From: an uncultured Rhodospirillaceae bacterium
Lineage (GTDB): Bacteria > Pseudomonadota > Alphaproteobacteria > RF32 > CAG-239
Assembly: GCA_900320035.1 (NCBI GenBank)
Contig: ONQU01000055.1
Coordinates: 1-20,297, forward strand
Direction: 5' to 3'
DNA length: 20,297 nt
Shown here one piece after another: positions 6,747-15,177 of this stretch. The notes below the pieces were generated by a model. The model did not search any database and was not told the DNA's origin. It worked only from the letters and a program-made list of their open reading frames with translations. Every line of letters begins with the position of its first letter. The first letter of the stretch is position 1. Both the position numbers and the translations under genes were made by a program.

Positions 6747-6971
6747 ATGAGTAAAGTATATTTAATGGATAAAACATCACTCAAGCAACTAGGGTGTGAA
6801 TTATGGCGTTTGCGGCGTGAACATAATCTATTGTTACGACAAGTGGAAAAACGCACCGGAATTCCGGCAAAAATTATTGAATCGCTTGAATTAGGACGCT
6901 TTTTACAATACGGTTACTATCGTAAACTGGTGGAATTTTACGGCAAAGAAATGCACATCGTGTTGGAGTGA
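6747..6971 (+). CDS. Small XRE-like helix-turn-helix protein
   Basis: The 74-residue product (MSKVYLMDKTS...) is almost entirely one helix-turn-helix domain: LGCELWRLRREHNLLLRQVE then KRTGIPAKIIESLELGR, with the spacing seen in Cro/C1-type repressors and the DNA-binding part of RodZ-like proteins. There is no effector domain or membrane helix. The ATG at 6747 is preferred over one at 6720 because 6720 lies against the terminator T run without a ribosome site, whereas GTGGAG and TGGAAA precede 6747. The gene follows directly on the structured RNA and may be controlled by its terminator. The convergent HAD gene ends at 7014. Confidence 0.65.
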   Translation: MSKVYLMDKTSLKQLGCELWRLRREHNLLLRQVEKRTGIPAKIIESLELGRFLQYGYYRKLVEFYGKEMHIVLE

Positions 6972-7013
6972 AACAATATTGCAAGGCTGAAAAATCCCTG
7001 ATATTGCCTGCTG

Positions 7014-7877
7014 TTAAACCGGACAGCGGGCATTTTGTTTCTTTTTATCTTCGCGTTTTTTCAAAATTTCAAGGTCACGTTCAGTGGCAATTTTATTTAA
7101 AATGGTCTTAATCACACAATCAATCTCTTTACCTTCACGATAATCTGCCGCCAAAGCAAAATTAACGCGATTTTCTTGTAACATTTTGATTGCTTTACTT
7201 TTGGCACCGGAACGCGGTTTATAAACCGCAATGGCTGTGCCACCATGATTTTTCACCATTTTCATTGATGGAATGTCAGTAGAGCCATCACCGAAATAAA
7301 TAATACGCGAATAAGGAATGCGGCGTTTATCATCAGGTGTATATTCGTTAACCGCCTTATCATCATATTTACCGAGACCTTTATTTATTTTCGATAAATA
7401 TTGTACTTTACCGGCATAGTTAACGGCACGTGCCGGCCATACCGGTGTACCGTTTTCACCATATGCAAAGGCACAACCGTAAACTTCCTTAAAAAATTTC
7501 CGAATAGCGCAACCTTCGATAATTTCTTCATAACCCGAAGAAATAATGTAGTGTTCAATGTCTAAATCAAGATAGCGCCCATATTTATTGATGCGTGAAA
7601 ACCATTCTTCCACACCCTTAAAGAAAACTACAAAGGCACCGCAACCGGCTAAATTTTCTTTAGTAAGGCGCAAGCCTTTTTCCTCAGCCATCTTTTTAAA
7701 GTAGTACATGCTGCCGGTAACCTGATCAACGCCGTTTTGTGCCGCCCATGCATTGGCTTCATGCCAAAAATCATCGGGTTTCATTCCTAATTCGGGAATA
7801 AGAAAATAGTCCTGCATATAAGTGGTGCTTAATGTTTCATCAAAATCATATACCAATGCGACTTTTGTTCTTTTCAT
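7014..7877 (-). CDS. HAD-family phosphatase (phosphoserine phosphatase-like)
   Basis: The 287-residue protein shows all four haloacid-dehalogenase motifs. Motif I is VYDFDETL with nucleophile D11 and D13. Motif II is IISSG (111-115). The motif III lysine is probably K157 in AGKVQYL. Motif IV is YFGDGSTDIPSM with D197 and D201 for Mg2+. A helical cap fits between about residues 16 and 105. The pattern resembles the phosphoserine phosphatase/HAD-IB group, but the substrate cannot be read from sequence. The tail is very basic (LKKREDKKKQNARCPV). AAGAGGT precedes the ATG. It is transcribed divergently from glycyl-tRNA synthetase across an 85-base gap, and its 3' end faces the HTH gene. Confidence 0.85.
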   Translation of the reverse strand: MKRTKVALVYDFDETLSTTYMQDYFLIPELGMKPDDFWHEANAWAAQNGVDQVTGSMYYFKKMAEEKGLRLTKENLAGCGAFVVFFKGVEEWFSRINKYGRYLDLDIEHYIISSGYEEIIEGCAIRKFFKEVYGCAFAYGENGTPVWPARAVNYAGKVQYLSKINKGLGKYDDKAVNEYTPDDKRRIPYSRIIYFGDGSTDIPSMKMVKNHGGTAIAVYKPRSGAKSKAIKMLQENRVNFALAADYREGKEIDCVIKTILNKIATERDLEILKKREDKKKQNARCPV

Positions 7878-7962
7878 GTTAATACCTCTTGCATTTTTTA
7901 TTTAGATAGGCTACAACAAACTCATTAAAAAATAGTCAACATTTAGATTAAAGGAAAAAAAT

Positions 7963-9320
7963 ATGGTTGCAACCTCAATGGAACAATTGGTTTCTTTATG
8001 CAAAAGAAGGGGATTTATATTTCAAAATGCCGATATTTACGGTGGTATGCAAGGCGTTTATGATTATGGACCGCTTGGTGTGGAGTTGAAAAATAACTTA
8101 AAAGCGGCTTGGTGGCGCGCCATGGTTTATGAACGTGATGATGTTGAAGGGCTTGATGCTGCTATTTTAACAAATCGCAAAGTATTGAAATATTCCGGTC
8201 ATGAAGATACGTTTTCTGATCCGATGGTAGATTGCAAAAAGTGTAAAGGGCGTTTCAGAGCCGATCAAATTGGTGGAAAATGCCCAAATTGCGGTTCAAC
8301 TGATTTAACCGAACCGAGGCCGTTTAACTTGATGTTTAAAACACAAGTCGGACCGGTGGAAAGCGAGGAAAATATTGCTTATTTGCGTCCGGAAACCGCG
8401 CAAGCAATCTTTACGCAATTTAAAAATGTGGTCGATTCAACTTCACGCAAGCTGCCGTTTGGTATTGCGCAAATCGGAAAATCATTCCGTAACGAAATTA
8501 CACCGCGTAATTTTATTTTTCGGGTGCGTGAATTTGAGCAGGCGGAACTGGAATTTTTTGTGATGCCGGGCACAGATATTGATTGGCATGAAAATGGAAA
8601 GAAACGCGTGTGCAATGGTGGCAAGATCAGGGTTTGGCGCTTGAACATATTAATATTTATAAAACGCCGGATGATGATTTAGCGCATTATGCTAAGGCTT
8701 GCTATGATATCGAATATCAATTTCCACATGGCATGGAAGAACTGGAGGGAATTGCCAATCGGCGCGATTATGATTTAGGTAATCATACGAAAAACCAAGA
8801 AGAATTTGCCTTAGAAGCGCATTGTCATGAAAACAAGGAATCAACAACCAAACTTTGTATTCAAGATGATTCCGGACAATGGGTGGTACCATTTGTGGTT
8901 GAGCCTTCAATGGGGGTTGACCGCGGCGTTTTGGCGGTGTTAACAGAGGCTTATACCGAAGAAGATTTAGGCGAGGGGAATTCACGCATTGTGTTGAAAT
9001 TGAGAAAGCACTTGGCGCCGATTAAAGTGGCGATTATTCCGTTGAAGAAAAATAATGAACAGATTATGGCAAAATGTCATGAACTGAAAGCTAAATTGAT
9101 GAAACTCGGTATCGGGCGTGTGGCATTAGAAAATACCGGTAATATCGGTAAAGCCTATCGTCGTCATGATGAAGTAGGGACACCGTTATGTTTGACGGTA
9201 GATTTTGAAACAATCGAACAACAACCGGAAAGCGTGACTATTCGCGACCGTGATACGATGACGCAAATTCGGGTCAATACGGCTGATTTACCGGAATATC
9301 TGCGTAACTACTTTTTTTAG
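7963..9320 (+). CDS. glyQS: Glycyl-tRNA synthetase, single-chain dimeric type, interrupted by a one-base frameshift
   Basis: The enzyme charges tRNA-Gly. The N-terminal part (7963 on) has GFIFQNADIYGGMQGVYDYG, a zinc module C91-C94-C107-C110, and class II motif 2 as FRNEITPRNF (175-184) with VREFEQAELEFF. The C-terminal part (frame running to 9320) has motif 3, GVDRGVLAVLTEAY, and an anticodon-binding domain ending YLRNYFF. The two parts lie in different frames: after DWHE the first frame runs into junk and stops at 8682. One extra A in the run 8591-8594 would read DWHEKWKETRVQWWQDQG and restore a protein of 452 residues, normal for this family. AAGGAAAAAAAT precedes the ATG. This is the alpha2 enzyme, not the GlyQ/GlyS tetramer usual in alphaproteobacteria. 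Confidence 0.9.
8591..8594 (+). other. Frameshift point in an A run within glycyl-tRNA synthetase
   Basis: The four A bases here appear to lack a fifth. Upstream codons in one frame and downstream codons in the next both give conserved synthetase sequence, and the joint falls within a few codons of this run. No canonical -1 slippery heptamer fits the codon phase (GAA AAT), so a base-calling or assembly error in a homopolymer, or a real mutation, is likelier than programmed frameshifting. Confidence 0.75.
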
Positions 9321-9377
9321 CTTGCAACAGCGGTTGAGCTGTGCTATAAGGGCTTCAGTTTGTAAAGGAGTTTGGAA

Positions 9378-9719
9378 ATGATTGAAATGTCACAGAACTT
9401 AGTTGAAATGGCACTTAAGACGATGGGTGATCGTTGGAAAGTGATGATTATTCAAGAGCTTATGGAAGGCACAAAGCGTTTTGGCGAACTCAAAAAAGAG
9501 CTTGGTAATATTACGCAAAAGGTGCTGACCTCAAATTTGCGGGCACTGGAAGAAAAAGGGATTCTTATTCGCACGGTGTATGCGCAAATTCCGCCGCATG
9601 TGGAATATACCTTAACGAATGTCGGTTACAGCTTAAAGCCGGTGCTTGATTCAATGCGGGCTTGGGCTGAAGACTATTATGAACAGAATATGAAAAATTT
9701 ACTTCCGAAATTAGCGTAA
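9378..9719 (+). CDS. HxlR-family winged-helix transcriptional regulator
   Basis: The 113-residue protein has the HxlR/MarR-like winged helix: MGDRWKVMIIQEL, RFGELKKEL, ITQKVLTSNLRALEEKGIL, the wing RTVYAQIPPHVEYTLTNVG, then the dimer helix LKPVLDSMRAWAEDYY. Members bind DNA as dimers, often controlling a neighbouring gene. The N-terminal Cys-Pro that serves as a redox or electrophile sensor in many members is missing. The ATG at 9378 is chosen because AAAGGAG lies 8 bases before it; a TTG at 9372 would add two residues. It starts about 55 bases after glycyl-tRNA synthetase and has its own terminator, so the target is unclear. Confidence 0.9.
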   Translation: MIEMSQNLVEMALKTMGDRWKVMIIQELMEGTKRFGELKKELGNITQKVLTSNLRALEEKGILIRTVYAQIPPHVEYTLTNVGYSLKPVLDSMRAWAEDYYEQNMKNLLPKLA

Positions 9720-9753
9720 GCAATTTTGTCGGTTATTTTTCTGAGATGTTACG

Positions 9754-9783
9754 AAAAGCTACTGTATAATCAGTGGCTTTTTT
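9754..9783 (+). terminator. Intrinsic terminator after the HxlR gene
   Basis: AAAAGCTACTG (9754-9764) pairs with CAGTGGCTTTT (9771-9781) around TATAAT with one G-T pair, followed by T residues up to 9783. Confidence 0.8.
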
Positions 9784-9819
9784 AGTATCCGAAAAACTTC
9801 ATTTACTGCGATATTATAG

Positions 9820-9848
9820 TTGACAAAAAACAGATTTGATGTTAAACT
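9820..9848 (+). promoter_or_regulatory. Promoter of the 1,585-codon gene
   Basis: Consensus TTGACA (9820-9825), a 17-base spacer and TAAACT (9843-9848) lie about 35 bases before the start codon at 9882. A GGAG ribosome site is at 9871-9874. Confidence 0.55.
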
Positions 9849-9881
9849 GCAAATAATAGTTGATATAAACGGAGTATAATC

Positions 9882-12800
9882 ATGGCTAAAGAAGAGTTTA
9901 AAAACGACTTATCGCAATTAGAAACACTGTTACAGCAAACAGAGGCGGAAAATATTGCAGAGGCACAAAATGCGGCTTCTGTATCGGTGCAGGAAGCACC
10001 GACTGCTTCAGATGAGGCGGCAGAAAATGCACAACAGCCGCAGAATGTTGCCGACAATGAGATAAATCCGATAGACGAGCGACCTACCGATGGCAAAGGG
10101 CTGTATGAAATTCTCTTACATAACAGATCGGCACTTGCGAGTTTTACCACTTTTGAACTTATGGAAGTGGCAAACTATATGGCCAAAGAACATTTGACCA
10201 GCTATAAAGGGACCAAAACAAAGCAGGAAAAAACGGCGGTTGAATATGCACGAACGGTGCGTAAACTGGTTGATCATGCGTTGGAAGATAAATCTGCGGA
10301 GTTGTTGACGCCGCCGTATAAAGATATATTACACCTTGATTTAAGAAACAGAGAAAACTGTGCGGTGTTATATAGTATATGTCAAAAAGGCCGCAACGAG
10401 GAAAATTCGGATTTTGATGATAATACCAAGCAATTGATAGCAGAAATCAATCATCGTCGGCAAAGACAAGGGTTTGGAAATGTTGAAAATCAGTGGTATT
10501 ATATGGATGATATGAAAGAGGAAAGAAAACCGTATAAACAATGGTTGTTTGATGAACTGTATGATACCAAACCGCAAGAAAATATTGAGCGTTTTCAAGA
10601 ATTTGCAGATAGTATGGGAAAAGCGGAAATAAAAGATATCGTGCAAAATATTGCAACCTACATGGAAAGTCATAAAGGAGATGAAAATTTTGCGCAAATG
10701 CAGAGTGTGATTCCAATACTGTTGCAACAAAACTTGGAAATGCGGCAGAAAAATAGAAGTGAGCGGACAGCGGAGCCGATGACAGCAGCTGAAAATGTGG
10801 TTGCATCTGCAGAAGGGGTTGAAGCGCAAGCGGCTGAGGTTGGTGTTGCTGCAGAAGGTGAAGAAGCGCAAGCAGCTGAGGCTGGTGTTGCTGTAGAAGG
10901 CGAAGAAGCGCAAGCGGCTGAGGTTGGTGTTGCTGCAGAAGGTGAAGAAGCGCAAGCGGCTGAGGTTGGTGTTGCTGCAGAAGGTGAAGAATATACAATC
11001 GAGGAGTTTTTTGCTCTGCCAAATGAAGAACGGCATGAATTAATTTCTCAAATGACGGCGCAAGATTTGCTGGAGTGGTATGATGTGCTGAATCGCAACC
11101 TTTATAGCGATTTGGAATATATACCAACTGCAGAACAAAAGATTTCCTTTTATAAGATGGCGCTTCCGCACGTTGTGGAATTGAGCGGGCAAGTTCATGA
11201 AAAGACGGCAGATAAAGAAGAATTAGAAACGACTATTAAACTTTTATCAGCATATAGTGTTGATTTTTACGGTGTAGAAGTCAATCCGTTGCAATCTAAT
11301 GAGGCAGCTCGTTTTGCTATTCAGTTTCAAGCGAAAAAAAATGCTTTGGCCACAAGATTTCCGGAAGTTGAAAGTTTTCAAGCAAATGACTTAAATAATG
11401 ATGATAAAATTTCACAAGGCGATGATGCGGTTGATGAAGGTGATGATGCAACAGACAGCGAAGCAAATGAAATTATGAATCAGCTGATCGATTTTGCAGA
11501 AATTGATTGGGATAAGGAAACTTATTATGATTATAAAGACATCCCTTGGACTGATGCGGAAAACGCGCAAAGAGAACAAGCTTATAATTTCTTTGAACAT
11601 GTGCAAATTCAGTATGACAATGAATGGCATCAAGATCTCTTAACCCGTGGGGCGATAGAGCAAAATTCGGGACCGTTTTCTAAAAATAGGGCATATACCG
11701 TTAAAAATATGCAGAGAGATGTTTTTCGTCTTGCGCGTGAGGCGGCTGTTCAAGAAATTATAGAACAAAAGGGCAACAATATCACCATTGATGATTTTGG
11801 TGATCCGCAGTTTATTCGGCAAATCAGACAAGCTGTGTTAGATCAGAGAGATGCAATTTGTAAGAGCATTTTGGAAACGCAAATCAGCAAAGATTTAGTG
11901 CATTTATCTAAAGAAGAAGCACATGAAAAAGCTCAAGCTCAGTATGCAAAAGTGAGCGCTAATAGAGATTCTGATGCTAAATTGAGCAGAATTGATAAAA
12001 TTGCGCAAAAATTAGGGCTTGCCGACAACGGTACTATTCTTTTGCAAGACTCCAGCATTTTATCGGCAATTGCTGCCAAAAGTACTTTGTTAAAAGAAAA
12101 TGCGACAAACTTAATAACGAAATTTAAAGAAAATACGGTGGCCGGTAAATTGCTTGTAAAGTCGCAAGAGAGGATTAAAAATTTTGAAACTAAACTGGCT
12201 AAAGAGCATCCGTATCTTAATGTTGTTTATTCGTCGGCGAAAATGATAACGGCCGGCGCGGTAATCGGAGCATTAGGGAGTCCGGTGGCAACAACGGCAT
12301 GGATTGCATATAATGTGGCTAAAGCTGATAAAGCATTTTACAATGAATATAAAAAACATTGTCAGCAAACCGGTGAAAAAGGGTTTTGGAAGTATGCGGC
12401 TAAAAATCCATGGAGAACTACTCTAACCGCAGCATCTAATGTGGGAATCGCCTTGGGTTTGGTTGATGGTTCTGCTGGCGGTGCGGTAAGAATGATCAGC
12501 GGTGGGGCCGGTGCAATTTCTGCCGCTGCCAAAGATTTTATGCAAGGTAACTGGAAAATGGGTATAACCAAGATGGTGACATTTGCTGCCGGTTATGGTG
12601 CGGGAAGTCTTGCTCACGGTCATACCAATGAAACGAACGTACAAGAAGATAACACCGGTGCGGCAAGTAATACGACTTTAAATGAAAATATACATAACGT
12701 ATCGCAAGAAGTGTATGATAAGACAGTAAATGATATAAATCAGTACGCACAAAATATGAAATTGAATATTGAATTGCCGGAAAGTATACCACCACAAGCC

Positions 12801-14639
12801 GAAGATGTGCCGGCAGAGGAATTTACAACAACCGTGAAAACAGTAGCCGGTGCTTCTAATGATGTCATCACCGATGATGAAATTGCGCGCGTTAAAGCAA
12901 ACGTTAAATTTACGGTGCCGACTATTGACGGACAGGATGCGTTAGATGACGCAGAAATATCAGAAACACCAGATAATTCGTCTAATCAGCCTTTAGGAAG
13001 CGAACAATATGTGGAACAGCCGCCGCATGCGCCGGCATTAAATGAAGGTGATAAAATTACGTTGATTGGTGGTGATCCTTTGGATGTTGATAATCATGAT
13101 AGTTTGGTTCAGGTAAAGGTTGAACAGAGCGATAACGGTGTGGTTGAAACGGAAATAGGTAAAGATGGTAAAATTGCCGTGCAACGCGCAATTATGGAAG
13201 AAAACGGCGTTAAACATTGCGTTATTACCCAGAATGGTGAAACACGCTATATGACACCGGAAGAGGAAAATCATTTTATTCGCGTTTTATCGCATAACAG
13301 CACGATCGGACGGGCCGATGCGGGAACAGCAGAGTTGCTGGCGGAAATTCATAATATGCCGGCGGTGCAAGATGTGGAACGGGCGGAATTTGTGGCGGCA
13401 CATGCGGCAAATGTGGAGTCGGCGCAAGAAACAGTGGCATTGCAGCAAAATTCAGTACCACAAGAAAACATAGGGGTACAACCGGATGAGATGGCACATC
13501 GGCCGCATCTTGAAAGACAATCTGAAAATGTTGTACAAATTAATATGCCTGAGCAACCGCAAAGTGAACATATGGAACAAGCGCGACCGGCGATGGCACA
13601 GCCAGAAGGGATTGTACAACAGTTTGGAGTTGAAAAACAATCTGAAAATGTTGCACAAATTAATATGCCTGAGCAACCGCAAAGTGAACCGGTGGTACAA
13701 CCGGTGGTGACGGATCAAGAGCCGGTGTATTATACAGAGCAGGAGCCGGTGGTGGTACAGCAAGAGCCTGTAGTGGCAGATGCTGAAGTTATCCATTCTC
13801 ATTCGGAGGAAAGTTTTGCCATGGCAGAAAACGGTCAGATATCTATGCAAGCTGATGGTAAGAGTTTTCGTGTTGTGGGCGGGGAAGGACATGCTGTTTG
13901 GGAAAAACAGACAGATGACGGCCGTTGGGAAGTTATGAAGCCGAGAGAGGTTGACGAATTGTATGGAAAAATTGCGCCGCAATTATATGAAAATGAGGAT
14001 AAATATATTGCCTTGGTAAATGCTAAATTGTGGCATGATACAGAGGTTGTGAATTATAATTCATCGGTTGCGGAGCAAGCAGTACAAAGTTCAAGCGACG
14101 AGATTCAAAAAGGACAAGAACAAGAACGGCAGGCCGCCGAGGCACAACAACAAGCTCGTGCCGAATTGGCTAAGACAGGGGCTAGAGGTGCCAAGTTAGC
14201 CAATGCGATATATGGTTCAACAACAACTTCTGCTGAAACAGTATCGCAAGATAATGTAGGTCATTCCAATGATCAGCAAGCCGGTACAATATCGGATACG
14301 GTTGTCAGCACACAAGAAGCAATGAAAATCAATCAAAGTTTGGGAATTGAAAACGGTCAAATGCGTGCGCATGACGGAAAAATTGTGACAATGAGTAATA
14401 ACGGATTTTCGATTTGCTCGGACAATGGCTCAATTGCCATGGTGGAGAAAAATGGGCAAATTTACGGCTATAATATTGATGCGAACGGGCATCAATCGCT
14501 AATGAAACCGTCTGAAATCAGCCAGCAATTTAAGGCCTCGCTTCCGCATTTGAAGGGAACCGCCTATGAACATTCCGATTTTGCCAAAGTTGCAGGACGG
14601 CATTTCAGCATACCGCAACAACAAGCAACGAGAATTTAG
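9882..14639 (+). CDS. Large acidic modular protein of unknown function (1,585 residues)
   Basis: No signal peptide is visible and no family is recognised. Residues 1-300 are mostly charged helix. Residues 310-370 are a 14-residue tandem repeat rich in Ala and Glu. DLNNDDKISQGD (503-514) fits an EF-hand/dockerin calcium loop with Asp/Asn at positions 1, 3, 5 and 12. Residues 785-908 form a Gly/Ala-rich hydrophobic block with two or three possible membrane-inserting helices (about 790-815, 846-884 and 890-910). Residues 1200-1310 are low-complexity Gln/Pro/Val/Glu with a 19-residue duplication. Three diverged copies of one C-terminal module are proposed (about 1086-1130, 1312-1385 and 1489-1580), each with Asn-Gly turns and a Met-Lys/Thr-Pro motif before a helix. 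It has its own promoter and SD site. Cytoplasmic scaffold, secreted effector or surface protein are all possible. Confidence 0.85.
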   Translation: MAKEEFKNDLSQLETLLQQTEAENIAEAQNAASVSVQEAPTASDEAAENAQQPQNVADNEINPIDERPTDGKGLYEILLHNRSALASFTTFELMEVANYMAKEHLTSYKGTKTKQEKTAVEYARTVRKLVDHALEDKSAELLTPPYKDILHLDLRNRENCAVLYSICQKGRNEENSDFDDNTKQLIAEINHRRQRQGFGNVENQWYYMDDMKEERKPYKQWLFDELYDTKPQENIERFQEFADSMGKAEIKDIVQNIATYMESHKGDENFAQMQSVIPILLQQNLEMRQKNRSERTAEPMTAAENVVASAEGVEAQAAEVGVAAEGEEAQAAEAGVAVEGEEAQAAEVGVAAEGEEAQAAEVGVAAEGEEYTIEEFFALPNEERHELISQMTAQDLLEWYDVLNRNLYSDLEYIPTAEQKISFYKMALPHVVELSGQVHEKTADKEELETTIKLLSAYSVDFYGVEVNPLQSNEAARFAIQFQAKKNALATRFPEVESFQANDLNNDDKISQGDDAVDEGDDATDSEANEIMNQLIDFAEIDWDKETYYDYKDIPWTDAENAQREQAYNFFEHVQIQYDNEWHQDLLTRGAIEQNSGPFSKNRAYTVKNMQRDVFRLAREAAVQEIIEQKGNNITIDDFGDPQFIRQIRQAVLDQRDAICKSILETQISKDLVHLSKEEAHEKAQAQYAKVSANRDSDAKLSRIDKIAQKLGLADNGTILLQDSSILSAIAAKSTLLKENATNLITKFKENTVAGKLLVKSQERIKNFETKLAKEHPYLNVVYSSAKMITAGAVIGALGSPVATTAWIAYNVAKADKAFYNEYKKHCQQTGEKGFWKYAAKNPWRTTLTAASNVGIALGLVDGSAGGAVRMISGGAGAISAAAKDFMQGNWKMGITKMVTFAAGYGAGSLAHGHTNETNVQEDNTGAASNTTLNENIHNVSQEVYDKTVNDINQYAQNMKLNIELPESIPPQAEDVPAEEFTTTVKTVAGASNDVITDDEIARVKANVKFTVPTIDGQDALDDAEISETPDNSSNQPLGSEQYVEQPPHAPALNEGDKITLIGGDPLDVDNHDSLVQVKVEQSDNGVVETEIGKDGKIAVQRAIMEENGVKHCVITQNGETRYMTPEEENHFIRVLSHNSTIGRADAGTAELLAEIHNMPAVQDVERAEFVAAHAANVESAQETVALQQNSVPQENIGVQPDEMAHRPHLERQSENVVQINMPEQPQSEHMEQARPAMAQPEGIVQQFGVEKQSENVAQINMPEQPQSEPVVQPVVTDQEPVYYTEQEPVVVQQEPVVADAEVIHSHSEESFAMAENGQISMQADGKSFRVVGGEGHAVWEKQTDDGRWEVMKPREVDELYGKIAPQLYENEDKYIALVNAKLWHDTEVVNYNSSVAEQAVQSSSDEIQKGQEQERQAAEAQQQARAELAKTGARGAKLANAIYGSTTTSAETVSQDNVGHSNDQQAGTISDTVVSTQEAMKINQSLGIENGQMRAHDGKIVTMSNNGFSICSDNGSIAMVEKNGQIYGYNIDANGHQSLMKPSEISQQFKASLPHLKGTAYEHSDFAKVAGRHFSIPQQQATRI
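10809..10991 (+). repeat. 42-bp in-frame tandem repeat, four units plus a partial fifth
   Basis: Units start at 10809, 10851, 10893 and 10935, with a 15-base partial unit at 10977. Each full unit encodes a variant of AEGEEAQAAEVGVA. The last two full units differ by a single base (a G/A change in the first codon, Val to Ala), which points to recent duplication or homogenisation and to likely copy-number variation between strains. Confidence 0.93.
13512..13688 (+). repeat. 57-bp direct repeat, two copies 120 bases apart
   Basis: Copies at 13512-13568 and 13632-13688 differ at two positions and encode E(R/K)QSENV(V/A)QINMPEQPQSE. They form part of a Gln/Pro-rich low-complexity linker in the large protein and keep the reading frame. 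Confidence 0.9.
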
Positions 14640-15079
14640 CGATAATCTGTTGCAAAAACTGAAGCAGCGATACCGTAAATGTTGTGTTTGTCGGTGATGT
14701 TTAAGACATCGCCTTGGCACATGTGCATGATATTTCCCCAAGGAGCCTTGAAGGAAATATTTTCGGTAAGGTAAATAAATTTCTGAACTATTGGCTTGGG
14801 TATCCATAAGTTTTGTTTATTCGGATCAGGTTGATAGCGCCGTGAAAATTCGGCAGCACTCAATATATATTCTTCACCGTGAGAGCCGCAAACAATAACA
14901 TCATCGGCATGGCGAATCGAGTTTTCCGTTTCCAGCCAGTTCACATCTATTTTAGTGCAGATGTTTTTGCCGATTGTTCCTTGTCGGATTTTGACTGGCA
15001 CAATTTTAACGGCAGAAATAATTTCAGCACCATTTTGCAGTTGTATTTTTACGTAAGCGGCAATATTTTCTATAAACAT
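14636..15079 (-). CDS. Uncharacterised 147-residue protein, possible PGDYG-like fold
   Basis: No firm family. The product shows two similar segments: ADDVIVCGSHGEEYILSAAE followed by FSRRY (residues about 58-82), and HMCQGDVLNITD followed by IYGIAASVFATDY (about 119-146). Both read as x-D-x-I, a turn, Y-x-I, then F-x-x-x-Y. This recalls the small PGDYG domain, possibly duplicated; the match is by eye and tentative. GGGGA lies before the ATG. It converges on the 1,585-codon gene and their stop codons overlap by 4 bases (14636-14639). No signal peptide or membrane helix is visible. Confidence 0.65.
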   Translation of the reverse strand: MFIENIAAYVKIQLQNGAEIISAVKIVPVKIRQGTIGKNICTKIDVNWLETENSIRHADDVIVCGSHGEEYILSAAEFSRRYQPDPNKQNLWIPKPIVQKFIYLTENISFKAPWGNIMHMCQGDVLNITDKHNIYGIAASVFATDYR

Positions 15080-15097
15080 ATTTTCCCCAAAAAATAC

Positions 15098-15125
15098 TTG
15101 ACAAATTTTTTATTGGTTGTATAAA
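15098..15125 (+). promoter_or_regulatory. Promoter of the two small membrane-protein genes
   Basis: Consensus TTGACA (15098-15103), a 16-base spacer and TATAAA (15120-15125). Transcription would start near 15132 and leave a 45-base, almost pure A/T leader without a ribosome site. Confidence 0.55.
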
Positions 15126-15177
15126 TTATAGTAGATAAAAAATTATTGAAATATGTTTAATTAAAAAAATAAAATTT

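Noticed and set aside
8581..8625. Programmed -1 frameshifting in glycyl-tRNA synthetase
   Set aside because: The codon phase at the A run does not give a slippery heptamer, and this enzyme is not known to use frameshifting; a missing base is simpler.
8379..8985. Minus-strand open frames opposite glycyl-tRNA synthetase
   Set aside because: The plus strand codes for conserved synthetase motifs throughout; the opposite frames show no family.
10368..11127. Long open frames on the minus strand opposite the 42-bp repeat array, with repeated Leu/Gln-Pro or Phe-Cys-rich peptides
   Set aside because: They are shadows of the repeat in the plus-strand gene; they have no ribosome site and are low-complexity.
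13452..13982. 176-codon open frame on the minus strand, His/Arg/Leu rich
   Set aside because: It mirrors the Gln/Pro-rich repeat of the large gene and has no start signals or recognisable domain.
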